This document shows, in pieces, positions 22,400 through 35,079 of a stretch of 64,000 bases of DNA. A model generated the notes under the pieces. The model was not told the DNA's origin. It did not search any database and was given only the letters and a program-made list of their open reading frames with translations. Numbering within the stretch: position 1 is the first letter of the stretch; every line of letters starts with the position of its first letter. Origin of the DNA: Haematococcus lacustris (taxonomy: Eukaryota > Chlorophyta > Chlorophyceae > Chlamydomonadales > Haematococcaceae); the NCBI GenBank assembly GCA_030144725.1, contig JASKMD010000029.1, positions 1-64,000 on the forward strand, written 5' to 3'. The translations under genes and the position numbers were made by a program.

Positions 22400-22840
22400 G
22401 TAAGGGTATAGTGATAGGGCTAGGGCTAGGGCTAGTGCTAGTGCTAGGGTTAGGGCTAGGGCTAGGGCCAGAGCTAGGGCTAGGGCTAGGGCTAGGGCTA
22501 GGGCTAGGGACAGGGACAGGGCTAGGGCTAGGGCTAGGGCTAGGGACAGGGCTAGGTCTAGGGCTAGGGCTAGGGCTAGGGCTAGGGCTAGGGCTAGGGC
22601 TAGGGCCAGGGCTAGGGCTAGGGCTAGGGCTAGGATTAGGGCTAGGGCTAGGGCTAGGGCTAGGGTAAGGGCTAAGGCTAGGGCTAGGGCTAGGGCTAGG
22701 GCTAGGGCTAGGGCTAGGGCTAGGGCCAGGGCTAGGGCTAGGGCTAGGGCTAGGGCTAGGGATAGGCATGGACGCAGTGATGGGGTTTAGCTAGGGTTTG
22801 TGTTAGGTTTTAGGGTTAGGGTTAGGTTTAGGGATAGGGC
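22400..22840. repeat. (GCTAGG)n microsatellite, left copy
   Basis: Long run of GGGCTA with variants GGGACA, GGGCCA and GGGTTA. On the minus strand this is CCCTAG, reminiscent of but not equal to plant/algal telomere repeats. It overlaps the 3' end of the large gene and separates it from the oxygenase-like gene. Partner: 51357-51796. Confidence 0.95.
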
Positions 22841-25800
22841 TAGGGCTTTGATTTTGTTTGCATGCGGGCTTCACCTTCTTGCTCTTGTCCACTTGTTTGC
22901 CTTTTCCGCCTCGCTTCCTTCCCTTGGTTGTAGTTGGCGCTTTAGCAGCTGATTTGCCTCCCTTCTGCAAAACAAGGAAGGCACAACGTTTCCAGATCAC
23001 ATCATTGAAAAGAGGGCTCATTTAATCTTACCTGTTGTTCAGTGGCTGTGCTCTTCCCTGTCTCCTGAGCTTTCAGCGTGGTGGTTGCTCTTCTTGTTGC
23101 AGGACCTTTGACCACAGAACGTTCCGGGGGGCTTGTCTCCTGCATGTGCCATGGTGCTCATCCAGTGATATCGACACATGTGATCAGGTATAACAAATGA
23201 TGCACTGAATGACATTGTTGTCTATGCTGTTTCTTTGAGATATTATAGCCCACCTGCTGTCGAGTGGCGGTGGTCCTGGCTTGTGCTTGGGCCTTCTTTG
23301 TGGCGGTAGCAGCTGGCTTTGGAGGCGGCGCCTGAGCATCAACACGCAGCTGGGGCCCTGTTCCCTGCATGTGCCATGATGCTCATCCAGTGATATCGAC
23401 ACATGCGATCAGGTAAAACAAATGATGCACTGAATGACCACATGGCGGTTGCCTAATTCGTGGTCGTTTATTTTCTATAGTCTTACTGATGCATGATTGT
23501 CTTACCTTTAACAAGGAAGCTACACTGGCTGACAGCTGCTCCAGCTGTTGCTGCTGCTGCTTCTCCTTCTGCAGCATCTGGTTTTGCATCTGGGCCCTTG
23601 CCTTCTCAGATGCTTGTAGTTGCTGCTGCAGCCGGAGCACTGTCTCATTCTGCTGCCTCAACTGCCGCTCAAGCTCCTGCTGCTGCTGCTGAAATGCCTG
23701 GCGCTGCCGCTGATGCAGTTCCACCATTGCTTTGCCCACAGCCTCCTGCAACTGAGTTACCGCCCGCCATGCAGCCTGTCCGTACGCGACCTCCCGGTTC
23801 TGTCGCTCATCAAGTTGCAGAACCATGTTTATCAGCTGGTTCACGTCCAATGCATGCAAGTCACTGTACGCTGTGAAAGTCGTGGCGTTATGCTTTGACT
23901 GGGTTACTTTCACAGCCTACTTAGGGCTGCTGGGGGAACATATGTGCGCATGGACACGACATGGCTTGTTGGCATGTGCTTTTGTAATGTATACATATAT
24001 ACATCCTTACCTGTGGCAGCGTCTGCTGGGGAAGTGTTTGGGGCTGCTGTGGCAGGGGCTGGGACTGGGGCTGGGGCATGGTCTGCTGGGCCAAGGGCTG
24101 TGGCTGCTGAGGCAGGGGCAGGGGCTAGGGCTGCTGGGGCAGGGGCTGCAAAGGCACGGACTGCTGAGGCAGAGGTTGCTGGGTCAGGTGCTGCTGGGGC
24201 AGGGGCTGCTTGGGCAGGGGCAAGGGCTGCTGGGGCAGGGGCCGGGGCTGCTGTGGCAGGGGCAGGGGCTGCTGGGGCAGGGGCAAGGGCTACCGGGGCA
24301 GGGGCAGGGGCTGCTGGGGCAGGTGCTGCTGGGGCAGGGGCTGCTGGGGCAGGGGCAGGGGCTGCTGGGGCAGGGGCAAGGGCTACCGGGGCAGGGGCAT
24401 GGGCTGCTGGGGCAGGGGCTGCTGGGGCATGGGCTGCTGGGGCAGCTGGGGCAGTGGCTGCTGGGGCAGCTGGGGCAGGGGCTGCTGGGGCAGGGGCTGG
24501 GGCTGCTGGGGCAGGGGCTGCTAGGGCAGGGGCAGGTGCTGTTGGGGCAGGGGCAGGGGTTGCTGGGGCAGGGGCTGCTGGGGCATGGGCTGCTGGGGCA
24601 GCTGGGGCAGGGGCTGCTGGGGCAGCTGGGGCAGGGGTTGCTGGGGCAGGGGCAGGGGTTGCTGGGGCAGGGGCTGCTGGGGTAGGGGCAGGGGCTGCTG
24701 GGGCAGGGGCAGGGGCTGTGACATGGGCTGGGGTACAGGTAGGGGCTGGGGCAGGGGCTGATGCTGGTGCCGGTGTTGGTGCTGGTGTTGGTGCCTCTGC
24801 TGGTGCCGCTGCTGCTACTGGGCTGGTAGCTGAGGCTGGGGCGGTGCCATGGGGAAGGGCATGGGCAGGAGCATGGACTAGGCCTGGGGTCGGCGTTGCG
24901 CCAGCGGGTGGTGCTGAGGTTGGGGCTGGGGCTGGAGCTGGGTCACAGGCAGGCGCAGGGGCAGGGGCAGGGGTTGGCGCAGGGGTTGGGGCCGGGGCGG
25001 GGCCATGGGCAAGGCTAGGGGCAGGGGCAGGGGCAGGGGCAGGGGCAGGGGCAGAGGCAGAGGCAGTGGCAGAGGCAGAGGCAGGGGTAGGGGCAGGGGC
25101 AGGGGCAGGGGCAGGGGCAGGGGCAGGGGCAGGGGCAGGGGCAGGGGCAGGGGCAGGGGCAGGGGCAGGGGCAGGGGCAGGGGCAGGGGCAGGGGCAGGG
25201 GCAGGGGCAGGGGCAGGGGCAGGGGCAGGGGCAGGGGCAGGGGCAGGGGCAGGGGCAGGGGCAGGGGCAGGGGCAGGGGCAGGGGCAGGGGCAGGGGCAG
25301 GGGCAGGGGCAGGGGCAGGGGCAGGGGCAGGGGCAGGGGCAGGGGCAGGGGCAGGGGCAGGGGCAGGGGCAGGGGCAGGGGCAGGGGCAGGGGCAGGGGC
25401 AGGGGCAGGGGCAGGGGCAGGGGCAGGGGCAGGGGCAGGGGCAGGGGCAGGGCAGGGGCAGGGGCAGGGGCAGGGGCAGGGGCAGGGGCAGGGGCAGGGG
25501 CAGGGGCAGGGGCAGGGGCAGGGGCAGGGGCAGGGGCAGGGGCAGGGGCAGGGGCAGGGGCAGGGGCAGGGGCAGGGGCAGGGGCAGGGGCAGGGGCAGG
25601 GGCAGGGGCAGGGGCAGGGGCAGGGGCAGGGGCAGGGGCAGGGGCAGGGGCAGGGGCAGGGGCAGGGGCTGATGCTGTTGCTGTGTCTGTTGCTGGCGCT
25701 GGGGTATGGGCTGGAGGTGCGCTGAATGGCTTGATGAGGGGATGGGGGGTAGCGGTTGGGATGGGGAGAGAAGGGAAAGATAACGAGCGCCCCTCGCTTG

Positions 25801-28800
25801 TAGACTCAGACGAAACAGCTTGGTGACCTGTGGTGTCAAGTACAAAGAAGCATGATGGTCAGGATCTATGCAGATCTGTGATAACCCAATCTCACACACT
25901 TCTACCTCGGTTCATATTTCCCCTCATTTCCCCTCATCAATTGACCACACGATGCTTATGTTGTGAAGTAACCATTTGACCATGCATGGTTAACTCCATT
26001 TCTATGTATGGACCAGGGTTCGGGGCTCACCGCTGGGAAGGGGGAGGGGCCCCGGTGATGGCTGAGATTCAGTATCATTGTCCAGCCCAGAGGATTGTGG
26101 GGGGTTGTGCCCAGGGTCGTGGGATGGTTGTGGTGACGGTGAGGAAGGAGACTCAGGTGACACGATGGACATGGGCGGAGATGGCACTGGTGATGGAACG
26201 TCATTATCCTGCAGCGCGGACAATCGCCATGTGCCATGTGGTTCACTTGCCTGAACACCCTCTGCCTTTCCATGCATTTGGTGCGGATAACTTACCGACA
26301 ATGGGTCAGCCATGTCACTTGGTGCCCTGTTCTTCCACTTGGGGTGCACATCGATCTGCATGGTAACACAAGAGCGGTTAGTCTGATCATATCACATTTG
26401 GTAATGCAACCCATACATCTATTTTACTAGGGTTGAGGAACGTACCAAAGAGCACCACTCTCCCTCAGTCTCCAGGGTACACTGCAGTAATCGCTGCCGA
26501 GCTAACATCCGCTTGGCATCATAACGAATGCCGGTTTGCATGCAGTTCCGCCTACGTGCATCATGGTATCTGTGGTCTTTGTTTGCATTATAGATTAGAC
26601 TAACCTTAATGACGTTTGATAGCATGCAAACTATGTTGCTGTGTCGAAGGCATGTCGTCCTAGTTGTTCACCTGAAGCTTCGGCGCCATAAGTATTCCAT
26701 GTGGATTAGCAGCCGCAGCTCATCACTCCAATCATCCGTTTGCTGTGGGCACGTCCCATCAATGACCTCCCATTCTGTTTCTTTGACGTTCGCATTCAAA
26801 AACTCTACCAGGTTAGACTCCTCCTCTGGTGTAAGGCCCTGCGCCATCCCATCCAAGGCAATTTGTGTCTTGATTCATGTACTGACCGTATATCTAAGGT
26901 TGGTGACAGGTTTGGAAGTCATTTACCTCTCCCCTGGGGCAGAAGATCACGAATATGTCATGCCTCGGGTACACAGCGATCAGCCGGCCTCCCATGGGGA
27001 TGAAAAACACCTCGTACTTCGTTAGGCGGCAACGTTTGAATTCACCATCGGGATAACAGTATCCTTTCATCACTTCATTGCCGAGGTCTGGGTTTAGACA
27101 ATTGCCATCATGTCTGTCCCGGTGGTTGAAGAAGTTCTACATTGGCAAAGAAATATGAAGTCTACGCTCAGGTTGTACCCCCAAGTTGTGAATCTACGTA
27201 TTAGCCCATACCTTCATGCGCCCAAGTGCCGTCCTCAGCACATTGTTGTCTAGGGTTTTGGGTCTATTGTTCCCATCAGGTCCTTGCTGCCAGAACATGC
27301 CTCCACCGGGTGGCAACGCAGCCTGTGAGGCCTTCACAATGGCACATGGCACGGAGGGAATGATGTTACTAGTCTTGGTAAGGGGTAAGGTGCTGTCGTT
27401 TTCATTGAGCTTAGCTTCACCTATTCATGCATGGTAAACTTACTTTGAGAATGTTCTTGAGTGGACGTGCTGGTTGCTGCTGATGCTTGTCTGGTCCGGT
27501 AGCGTCACTTGGAGATGGGTGGGGTGCTCCACGACCTCCAGGCTGCGCCTGCATTGATGTTTAAAACATTTGTCTATTAGGGTATAGTCTTTAGGTATTA
27601 GTTTATCAAGCAAATGATGTCAAGATCATGTGCGGACATAGGTGACTAGCGCTGACCTATATGGCCTTACCTCAGCTTCTTTATATGTAACATGGGGGAC
27701 AGCTCCAGCAGTGTACGACTGCGCGCATTCTGCATGGCATCAACAAAGCATATCTACAGGTATGACCCACATCTCTGTACACGATTAAGATGTCACGTGC
27801 TTATTGCGTCTCCCGGACACCATGTATCCGTATGATGTGACTCATGCCTCAATACCTACCAGTTGCTTCTCCTGCTCCTGCTTCTGCTCCTGCTGCTGCA
27901 ATGCGCATGGGGGGGGCTGGGCAGCCCTGGCTGGGCTGGGCCTGTGAAGCCCGCTTCCCTTGCCGAGGTGGGGCGGGCGGGTTCAGGCCTGGCCCTTGGC
28001 TGCTGCTCGTGGTACCACCACCCCTGCTGCCACCTGCACTTGCAGGGCCACCTGCACCACATGCTGCTGCTGCTGCTGCTCCTCCTGCTCCTGCTGCTGC
28101 TCCTGCCCTTGCTGCTGCTCCTGACTTTGCTGCTGCTCCTGCTTCTGGTCCTGCTGCTGCTAGGCGCATGTGGGGGGCTGGGCGGCTCTGGCTGGGTGGG
28201 GCCTGTGAAGGCCGCTTCCCTATACGAGGCGGGGGGGGCGGGCACAGGTCTGTTGCTGCTGCTGGTGCTGTTGTTACTCTTGCTCCAGCTGCTCCTGCTG
28301 CTGCTCCAGACCCTGCTGCTGCTTTGGACCATGGTGCTGCCCTTGCGCCTGCTGCCGCTGCTGCTGCTCCTGTCCCTGCTGCTGCTGCTCCTGCTGCTGC
28401 TCCTGCCCCAGGGTGCATGGGGGAGGTTGGGCCCATGGGGGGGGCTGGCCGGCCCTGCTTGGGCTTGGGATGTGAAACATGCCTCCCTGGACGAGGCGGG
28501 GAGGAGAGGGAGCGATCTGACCCCTGGCTGCTGCTCGGGGTACCACCACCCCTGCTGCCACCCACACTTGCTGGGCTACCTCCACCTCCACCTGCTGCTG
28601 CTGCTGCCGCTCCTGCCCCTGGTTGCATGTGGGGGGTTGAGCCCATGGGGAGGGCTGGCCGGCCATGGCCAGGCTTGGGCGGTGAAGCTCGGCGACCACG
28701 TTTGATCACACGTGTCCACTCTGGATCACTGTCCTCACCACCTGCCCCAGCCTCCGCTGCTGTTGCTGCTGGTGATGCTGCCACTGTTGCTGCCGCTGCT

Positions 28801-30240
28801 GCTGCTGCTGCCGCTGCTGCTGCTGTCGCTCCTGTACCTGGGTGCATGGGCAGGGTTGGGCCCATGGGGAGGGCTGGCCGGCCCTGCTTGGGTTTGGCCT
28901 GTGAGACCCGCTTCCCTGGCCGGAGGGGTGGGGCGGGCGGGTTCAGGCCTGACCCTTGGCTGCTGCTGGGGGTACCACCACTCCTGCTGCCACCTGCACT
29001 TGCAGGGCTACCTGCACCACCTGCTGCTGCTGCTGCTGCTCCTCCTGCTCCTGCTGCTGCTCTTGCCCTTGCTGCTGCTCCTGGTGCTCCTGCTGCTCCT
29101 GCTGCTGCTGCTGCTCCTGCAGATTGTACGGTGGACACTGTTGAGCCAACATTACATGTGTACGTGGTCACTAACAGTACAAAGTGCATGGCTCACCGTC
29201 CAAGCCCAGACGCAACCCGACCTCCATAGCCTGCGCCAATGCTGCCTTGTTGGCGAGGGCACGTTGCTTAGGGTCACGCGAGGCTTGCAAGTCTCTGATC
29301 TGCACAATAGAAAACACATTGCCTTGATCTTATTGTTGCATTGCACAACGGCTGCACTTGCTAACTATAGCAGTTAACCCTTCTCACCTCCTGTGCGATG
29401 GCCTCCATGATCACCTCGTTCACCTCGTTAGCCAGCAAGCGCTGACCGTCTGTCCGCCCTAAAACCACAAAATGGTTATCGTTGATGCGCATCAGTGGTA
29501 CAGCCTCACCTTGCACCATGAGTGGTCCTCTAGGGGGTGCAATGCTGGCCAGCTGCTCCGGGCTGAACAGTTTGCGGCAATTGGAACCCCCAACATGCCA
29601 CAGATCTTGCTGACCGCCCCCATTGGTTAAAATGTATATTGGCACCCCAAGGACGACAGAAACCAGTACGCAGGCGGTGGCACCGCTCCACGCCCTTGGC
29701 CGCCCAACTTCTTGGTCAAGGTACTCCTTCAAGGTGATGCTCTCCAGTGACATCACCCCTGTGGTGGGGTCCACCTGTTCCACCCACTCTGCTGCTGACG
29801 TCATCATTGCAACAAAGCTGGCTGGGTCGCTTCCCCACTTGTCACTGTTTGCCAGGACCCTCTGTCCCACCTCATAAACGAGCTGGCGAAGTAGGCCATG
29901 CCCCTGCGTATTGACAAGTGGGCTATGTCATGCCTCATAGTGGTATGGTCGTGTGGTTTAGCATGTGCACAGTCTATAATGATGACACATTAGTAAGTCA
30001 GCATGCAGCAATACCCTTGACATAATGGGAAGGTGTAGTACTGGACCCATGTCCACCCACCGTGTCGTTGCTCAACCCAGCTATCATTGCCAAAGCCCGG
30101 TAGAAGCAGTTGCCATCGCCCTTCACGGTGTATGCCACGATACCGCGACGGCGGAGTACCTCAAGGGCCAGTTCCAGTCCTTGTCTCCAGAGGGGGCCAT
30201 CAGCGTTCTCCAAGAGTGGCCTGACGGGGGGTGTCTGCAT
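22803..30240 (-). pseudogene. Large OTU / Ulp1-like modular gene, left copy
   Basis: Inverted copy of 43950-51400; exon structure and domains are described there. The nonsense codon of the right copy is CAG here (AQPGGRGAP), so the first half is intact. Within the (GCAGGG)n tract one G is missing near 25450, which shifts the Ala-Pro frame to Leu-Pro and leads to an early stop near 24880. The deletion lies in ~650 bp of perfect hexamer, so an assembly error is quite possible. In that case this would be the intact copy. Confidence 0.75.
25008..25668. repeat. (GCAGGG)n hexamer tract, left copy
   Basis: About 660 bp of nearly perfect GGGGCA/GGGCAG hexamer with one 1-nt deletion near 25450. On the gene strand it encodes (Ala-Pro)n. 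More degenerate GGGGCAGGGGCTGCTG repeats continue to about 24040. Confidence 0.97.
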
Positions 30241-30424
30241 GGCACACGTGTTCATAGTGAGCCTATGCTGCTGCATAACATTCCAGTCTTAGCTCATTTC
30301 ACCTGCATGGGTTGGGCCTCAGCCTCATGCGCTGGCAAAGACTGGGTGGCTAATGCCTGCGCATGGCACATCACACAACAACTGCCTCAGCCTCGCAACA
30401 CTTCATGGAGTAGTGGTACCGCTG

Positions 30425-31592
30425 TCACCAAAACAATTGCTTGGTCCTCACCAAGGTCGATCCTGGCTGGGAAGGCTCCAGCTGTGTGTCCTGCATGCGA
30501 GGGCTACCTGCTGCTGCCGGGGCCCGCATGCGAGGGCTGGCGGGGGTTAAGCTGGGCTGGCTGGGCAAGGTTGCCAAGGTCTTGGTGATGCTGGCATAGG
30601 TCTCCTGCATGCATTAAGGCGACATGAAGAGTTATGGTTGACAGCATGTAATGCCAACATGCATGTCGCACATGTTGCTCATGTTGCTCAAGCATGAGGT
30701 CCCTGCACCTCACCTGGGAGGAGCCCAGGTTAAGGTGGGGGTGCACCAGCTCCATCAGTCCGCGACGTACATTTGGCAGCCACTTCTCGCCAACTTCCAG
30801 GTTTTGCCCGTCACCTGATGCATAACACAACACGGTGAACATGAGGTAAGTCCATGGTACCAGGACATGCTCCATGCGTCATTTCACTTGCAAACTGCAA
30901 CATGAAACATGCTGTCTGCTGAACAAGCATGTAACACGTGCTACTCACTGCGCCAGGTCCAGTACCACTCAGCCAGGTTGAAGAAGGGCTGAAACAGCGG
31001 TGGTGTGTCTTCCGTATACATGCCCTGCATGCGCCTTTCCATGTCTTGGTAAAGCTGCCGGGTGGTGCGCATCTGTTTCATAGCTAAGTCTGAGCTGTCG
31101 GTGTTGTTGTCGTTGATGTTGCTGACGATCCTGCAGGCCCAGCAGGTGCATGGTGCGTTAAACGCCCAGAGCATGGTGCGCTGTGTAGGTCACATGGTGC
31201 ATCAGTCACACCTGTCCTGCAATTCTGCCAGCTCCTCCTTAGTTGGGAGGTATGCTTTGGCATGAAATAATGACATGCAGCTGATGGCCATGCCATTCAC
31301 TGCGTTCTTCAGCCAAGCAGGAACCCTTGGGCTGAGGTAGGGCCCAGGCACCTGTAGTACACAAAGTTTGATGCTGTCAATGCATGTCAGGCCAATGTGT
31401 ATTAATGAATGCTGTGTGCAGGGTACGCACCTCGTCTGGGCTGCGCGGGTAGAGGGACTGCACCGCCCATGCCATCACCCGGCATAGGAGTTCAGATTTG
31501 GGCAACATGGCGGCGTCGATGATGAGCTCCCCCACTGCAAGTGTTGCCGCGAACAAGGCTGCATCGACGAAAATGCATTCGTTGCTCTGCAT
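30425..31592 (-). CDS. Unknown protein of the repeated module, left copy (intact, ~254 aa)
   Basis: Five phase-consistent exons: 31592-31431, 31351-31212, 31130-30949, 30814-30714, 30604-30425 (TGA). The protein starts MQSNECIFVDAALFAATL and contains PRVPAWLKNAVNGMAISCMS, QMRTTRQLYQDMERRMQGMY, FFNLAEWYWTWR and KWLPNVRRGLMELVHPHLNL, then a short Pro/Ser-rich tail ending KQLFW. I recognise no family. It looks mostly helical with aromatic patches. The right copy (from 42251) has a stop at the Gln of RRMQGMY and a MITE in the last exon, so only this copy can make the full product. Confidence 0.65.
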
Positions 31593-32035
31593 TTGTGAGT
31601 GTGCTGGCAGCGGTGTCTGTGTTACTGCGATGAGCGGCTACGATGGACGTGCACAAGTTGTGCTGATTGCATGACAGTACAGCAGTAACGAACAAAAATC
31701 CAATTATGGCCTTATCTCAACAGCTTGGTCTGTGAGCCACTGTGTGCCTTACATGTCACCCAAGTTGCCGCTATACCGGCCAACCTCCTCCAAGCTAACA
31801 CACGCTGTAACCACCAGCCTCCCTCGAGACCCCTAAAGTACTGTAGACCTCTACAGTACTGTAGACCCCTACAGTATTGTAGACCCCTATGAGTCTCTTT
31901 CGCATTAGAGGTGTGTTGTCAGGGAACTCAGAGCTCTGTTACATCCTTCTGTCCCCACATTGAATAGTACGGTGTGGTTCTCTCACTCACGCCTTCATGC
32001 AGTCATTTTTTCACCACCACTATGTTCTCAGTGAG

Positions 32036-33628
32036 TCAAACGAAGGAGAAGTGCTCGTTTGCCCCTGATGCAGCCAGCATGGCATTTAATGAGGCATGCA
32101 CTGACCCAGCCAACCATGAGGGCTTGGACACGGTGATGGGCAGGCACCTAGACCCAAACAGCTGGTGCGCCTGGATCAAAGCCTGTGCCATCTCTGGTGT
32201 GGCTGCCCCATCACACTCCAATATGGCCACCCTTTCGACCCCGGGCATGCAGTGAAACAGGAGCTGCACCCACTCCACAGATGGCCTGACCTCGCCATTC
32301 ATGAACTTGACAGAGGCACACCCTTGCACCACAGGGGCCAGCGCTGGCAACAGGACCTCATCTATCTCGGTGGTGATCCCCCCACTATGGTACACATCTA
32401 GCTGCACCTCAACCTCATCAATGCCCCCACTCAGGAAGCGAAGATCTGACACTACAGCCATCCATGTAGGGTAATGGATGCTGAGCTCTAGGACCAGCTT
32501 CTGCACCTCGGGCCTCACACGGCCCCCCATGTACAGGTTGGTCACACAGCTGGTGTGCTTCTCCTGATCCCAGACCTCCGTCCCCACATGCAGCCTCCCT
32601 ATCCTCAGCTCTGTCAGGGAGTGCAGGGGGAGCTTGGCTGCATCATGGAGATCCATCTCCGTGATGTCCAGCACCCGCAGGTTGCTGGGGTGGTCATGGA
32701 GGGAACGCATCAGCGGCAGCCTGAACACCCTCAACTCCCTGAGCTGCAGTGCTGCTGCAAGCCACTCCCCCCCATTGTGGCGCACCCTGTCGCTGCGGCC
32801 TCTGTCCTGGATGTTCAGGGTCTTCAAGCCCCGCATCAGCGGGTCCTCCAACATCCGCTTCAACCCCTTGGACAGCATGTCAAACCCCTCCACCACCAGG
32901 TGCTCCACATTGGGGAAGTTGGGCATCATCTTGGCAGACAGCCAGGTGTCCACATTCAGGTCGACGTATGGGTAGTCGCCGGCAACGATTCTCACCCGTC
33001 GGATGGCCGGACAATGGCCCAGCTGACCGATTGCCCCTTCCACCAGGTACCGGCTTTTCATGTCGATGTGCGTCCTCCGCTGCCACAACGTCAAGGTCAT
33101 GGGCAGCCCCCGCCCCCGCAATGCCATCACGTTGTCGTGGGTCAGGAAGCCGCTGTAGGACATGTCGTCGATGTTTAAGCTGAGGTTGCTGATGGTGCGC
33201 AGACATGATATGCGGCAGGCTTTGCTGGCTTGGTTGAGATTGGGCCCGTCGCCAGCTCTGATGGCCTCGCTGCACTCCTACAATTTAATCCCTGCGTCCG
33301 TCCCTGCGTGTTGACCTACCTTGTCCGATCGGGCTGAAATTTTGATAGATGGTAGGTTGCAAAATAAAAAACATATTTTCCAGAAAAAATAGTTTGAAAA
33401 AATCAAAGGCGGCTGCGCTGTGGCCCTGGGGCTAGAGTGCAGGGATGAGTGCAGGGATAGGTTGCGGGCCACAGCGCAGCCGCCTTTGATTTTTTCCTTT
33501 TTTCCTTTTTTCCTTTTTTCCTTTGATTGTAGGAGTGTGGTGATGAGCTCAAACACCGCTGATGGCAGTGCCAACGCGTTGATTTGTTGGGCCGGGACGG
33601 CTCGCTGCTGGGCTGATGGGGGCTCCAT
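32036..33628 (-). pseudogene. Leucine-rich / F-box-like gene, left copy, split by a MITE
   Basis: Inverted copy of 40482-41807. The MITE at 33273-33537 sits inside the coding sequence, right after the FELIT codons, within the F-box-like part; a second MITE (33878-34223) lies upstream. The remaining 375 codons (from MSYSGFLTHDN) are open. Comparison with the empty right-arm site shows a clean 2-bp (TG) target duplication. Confidence 0.9.
33273..33537. mobile_element. MITE, CACTCCTACAA family, copy 1
   Basis: 265 bp. Left end CACTCCTACAATTTAATCCC, right end GATTGTAGGAGTG, flanked by TG/TG. The undisturbed sequence at ~40573 in the other arm has a single TG, confirming a 2-bp duplication. The interior holds (TTTTTTCC)n and the GGCGGCTGCGCTGTGG hairpin half. 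Confidence 0.93.
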
Positions 33629-33877
33629 CGTGTTGTGGTGTGTACCGCACCCGACCGTATGATCGCTTGCGGGCGCTTGCACATGCAAGACTTCGGTATG
33701 GCTAATTATTCGTGAAGGGGCTATTGAGACAGCCTGGTTGTAAGTTCCATATCTCTGACCAGAGCCAACTCGTAATACAACCGAGCACCCTTGCCAGTTA
33801 GGAGGTGATAGAGGAGGTGAATTCGGCATGAACGCATGAGGAAACCACCAACAGCAGCCTAGTGCACGGCACAACAA

Positions 33878-34223
33878 CACTCCTACAATTTAGTCCCTGC
33901 GTTTGTCCCTGCGTTCTACCGACCTTGTCCGATCGGGCTGAAAATTTGATAGATGGCAGTTTTCAGAAAATAAAACATATTTTTCAAGAAATTTTTTTGG
34001 AAAAATTCAAAAGCTGTTGCGTTATGGTCCGCAACCTATCCCTGCACTTATCCCTGCACTCTAGCCACAGGGTCACAGCGCAGCCGCCTTTGATTTTTTT
34101 AAAATACTTTTTCTGAAAAATATGTTTTATATTCTGCAAACTACCATCTATCAAAATTTCAGCCCGATCCGACAAGGTCGGTCAACACGCAGGGACGGAC
34201 GCAGGGATTAATTTGTAGGAGTG
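33878..34223. mobile_element. MITE, CACTCCTACAA family, copy 2
   Basis: 346 bp with inverted ends CACTCCTACAATTTAGTCCC / GGATTAATTTGTAGGAGTG, flanked by AA/AA. The empty site is seen at ~40228-40236 in the right arm. Most of the element is an imperfect inverted repeat that could fold as one long hairpin. Confidence 0.95.
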
Positions 34224-34253
34224 AAACCAGCCCAAGCACCACCAAAGCTAGCA

Positions 34254-34544
34254 ATGAGCTCTCAGGAACCAGTGGATCAACCCCCGAAGTCCACGCGTGT
34301 GCCGCGCGCGACGAAGCGCCCTGCGCCTTCACTCAAGGAGGAGCCAAACTCTGGGATTGTTCAGGCGATGTACAGGATGAATTGGCTGACCAAGTGGAGG
34401 CCCGGACAACCCCGCCGAGCCTTGATGCATTTGATCCAGGCTGGGGAGTGGGAGGAGGCGATGCGTGGAGTGGGTGTAGGCCAGTCATTTGCTGACACCG
34501 GTCCTACCCCACCACAGCCTGCCTCGCTAGAGTCCCGCGGTTGA
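34254..34544 (+). CDS. Small 96-codon ORF of the repeated module, left copy
   Basis: Mirror of 39914-40204 with identical protein (MSSQEPVDQPPKSTRVPRAT start). The MITE ending at 34223 adds an in-frame upstream start (MKPAQAPPKLA) in this copy only. See the right copy for description. Confidence 0.5.
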   Translation: MSSQEPVDQPPKSTRVPRATKRPAPSLKEEPNSGIVQAMYRMNWLTKWRPGQPRRALMHLIQAGEWEEAMRGVGVGQSFADTGPTPPQPASLESRG

Positions 34545-35079
34545 TAGAGTTGTCACAGACAAGGCATGGAATGCGCAATGATGACCCTGTTGTGAGATTG
34601 ACGGCCATGGACTGGGCCATTATTGCTTGTAAGCTGAACGCTGTCATGACACCTTGTCTCTTTCAAACACTCTTGCCAGTTAGGAGCCAATAGAGGCGGC
34701 CGAGGCACGTTGATATACATGACATATACACACACCCTGTCTCTTGCATGTTTGTTACTCCAAGGCCATGTCACACGTATGCAGTAACAGCTGTTTATAC
34801 CATAACACACAACTAACGGCTGAAGTCAAACTCAACAATGGTGATAATGTTGTTGATGGACAACACCCACGGCCGCAACATCCAACCATATCAGAAAGCA
34901 TGAACCACCTGCATACTCTGGTTGGTTCCCTACACTACATGGCTGTGATGGGAGCCTAACCCACAGCACTTACACCAACCATAGCAGACCTCTTGCCTGT
35001 TGCCTCTTCACTACAGGCATGAGTCGTTGCATGCATGACGTGCTCGCAATTCTAACCAAGACCTTGAAAGCTACAGTAC

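Noticed and set aside
24000..25900. Long plus-strand GAGAGAG / RGRGRG ORFs opposite the large left-arm gene
   Set aside because: Shadow of the (GCAGGG)n tract; the minus-strand frame is supported by splice phase and by the mirrored right copy.
27844..29377. Plus-strand Leu-rich and Cys-rich ORFs over the left OTU gene
   Set aside because: They are antisense readings of Ala/Gln-coding GCAGCA repeats in exon 4 of the minus-strand gene.
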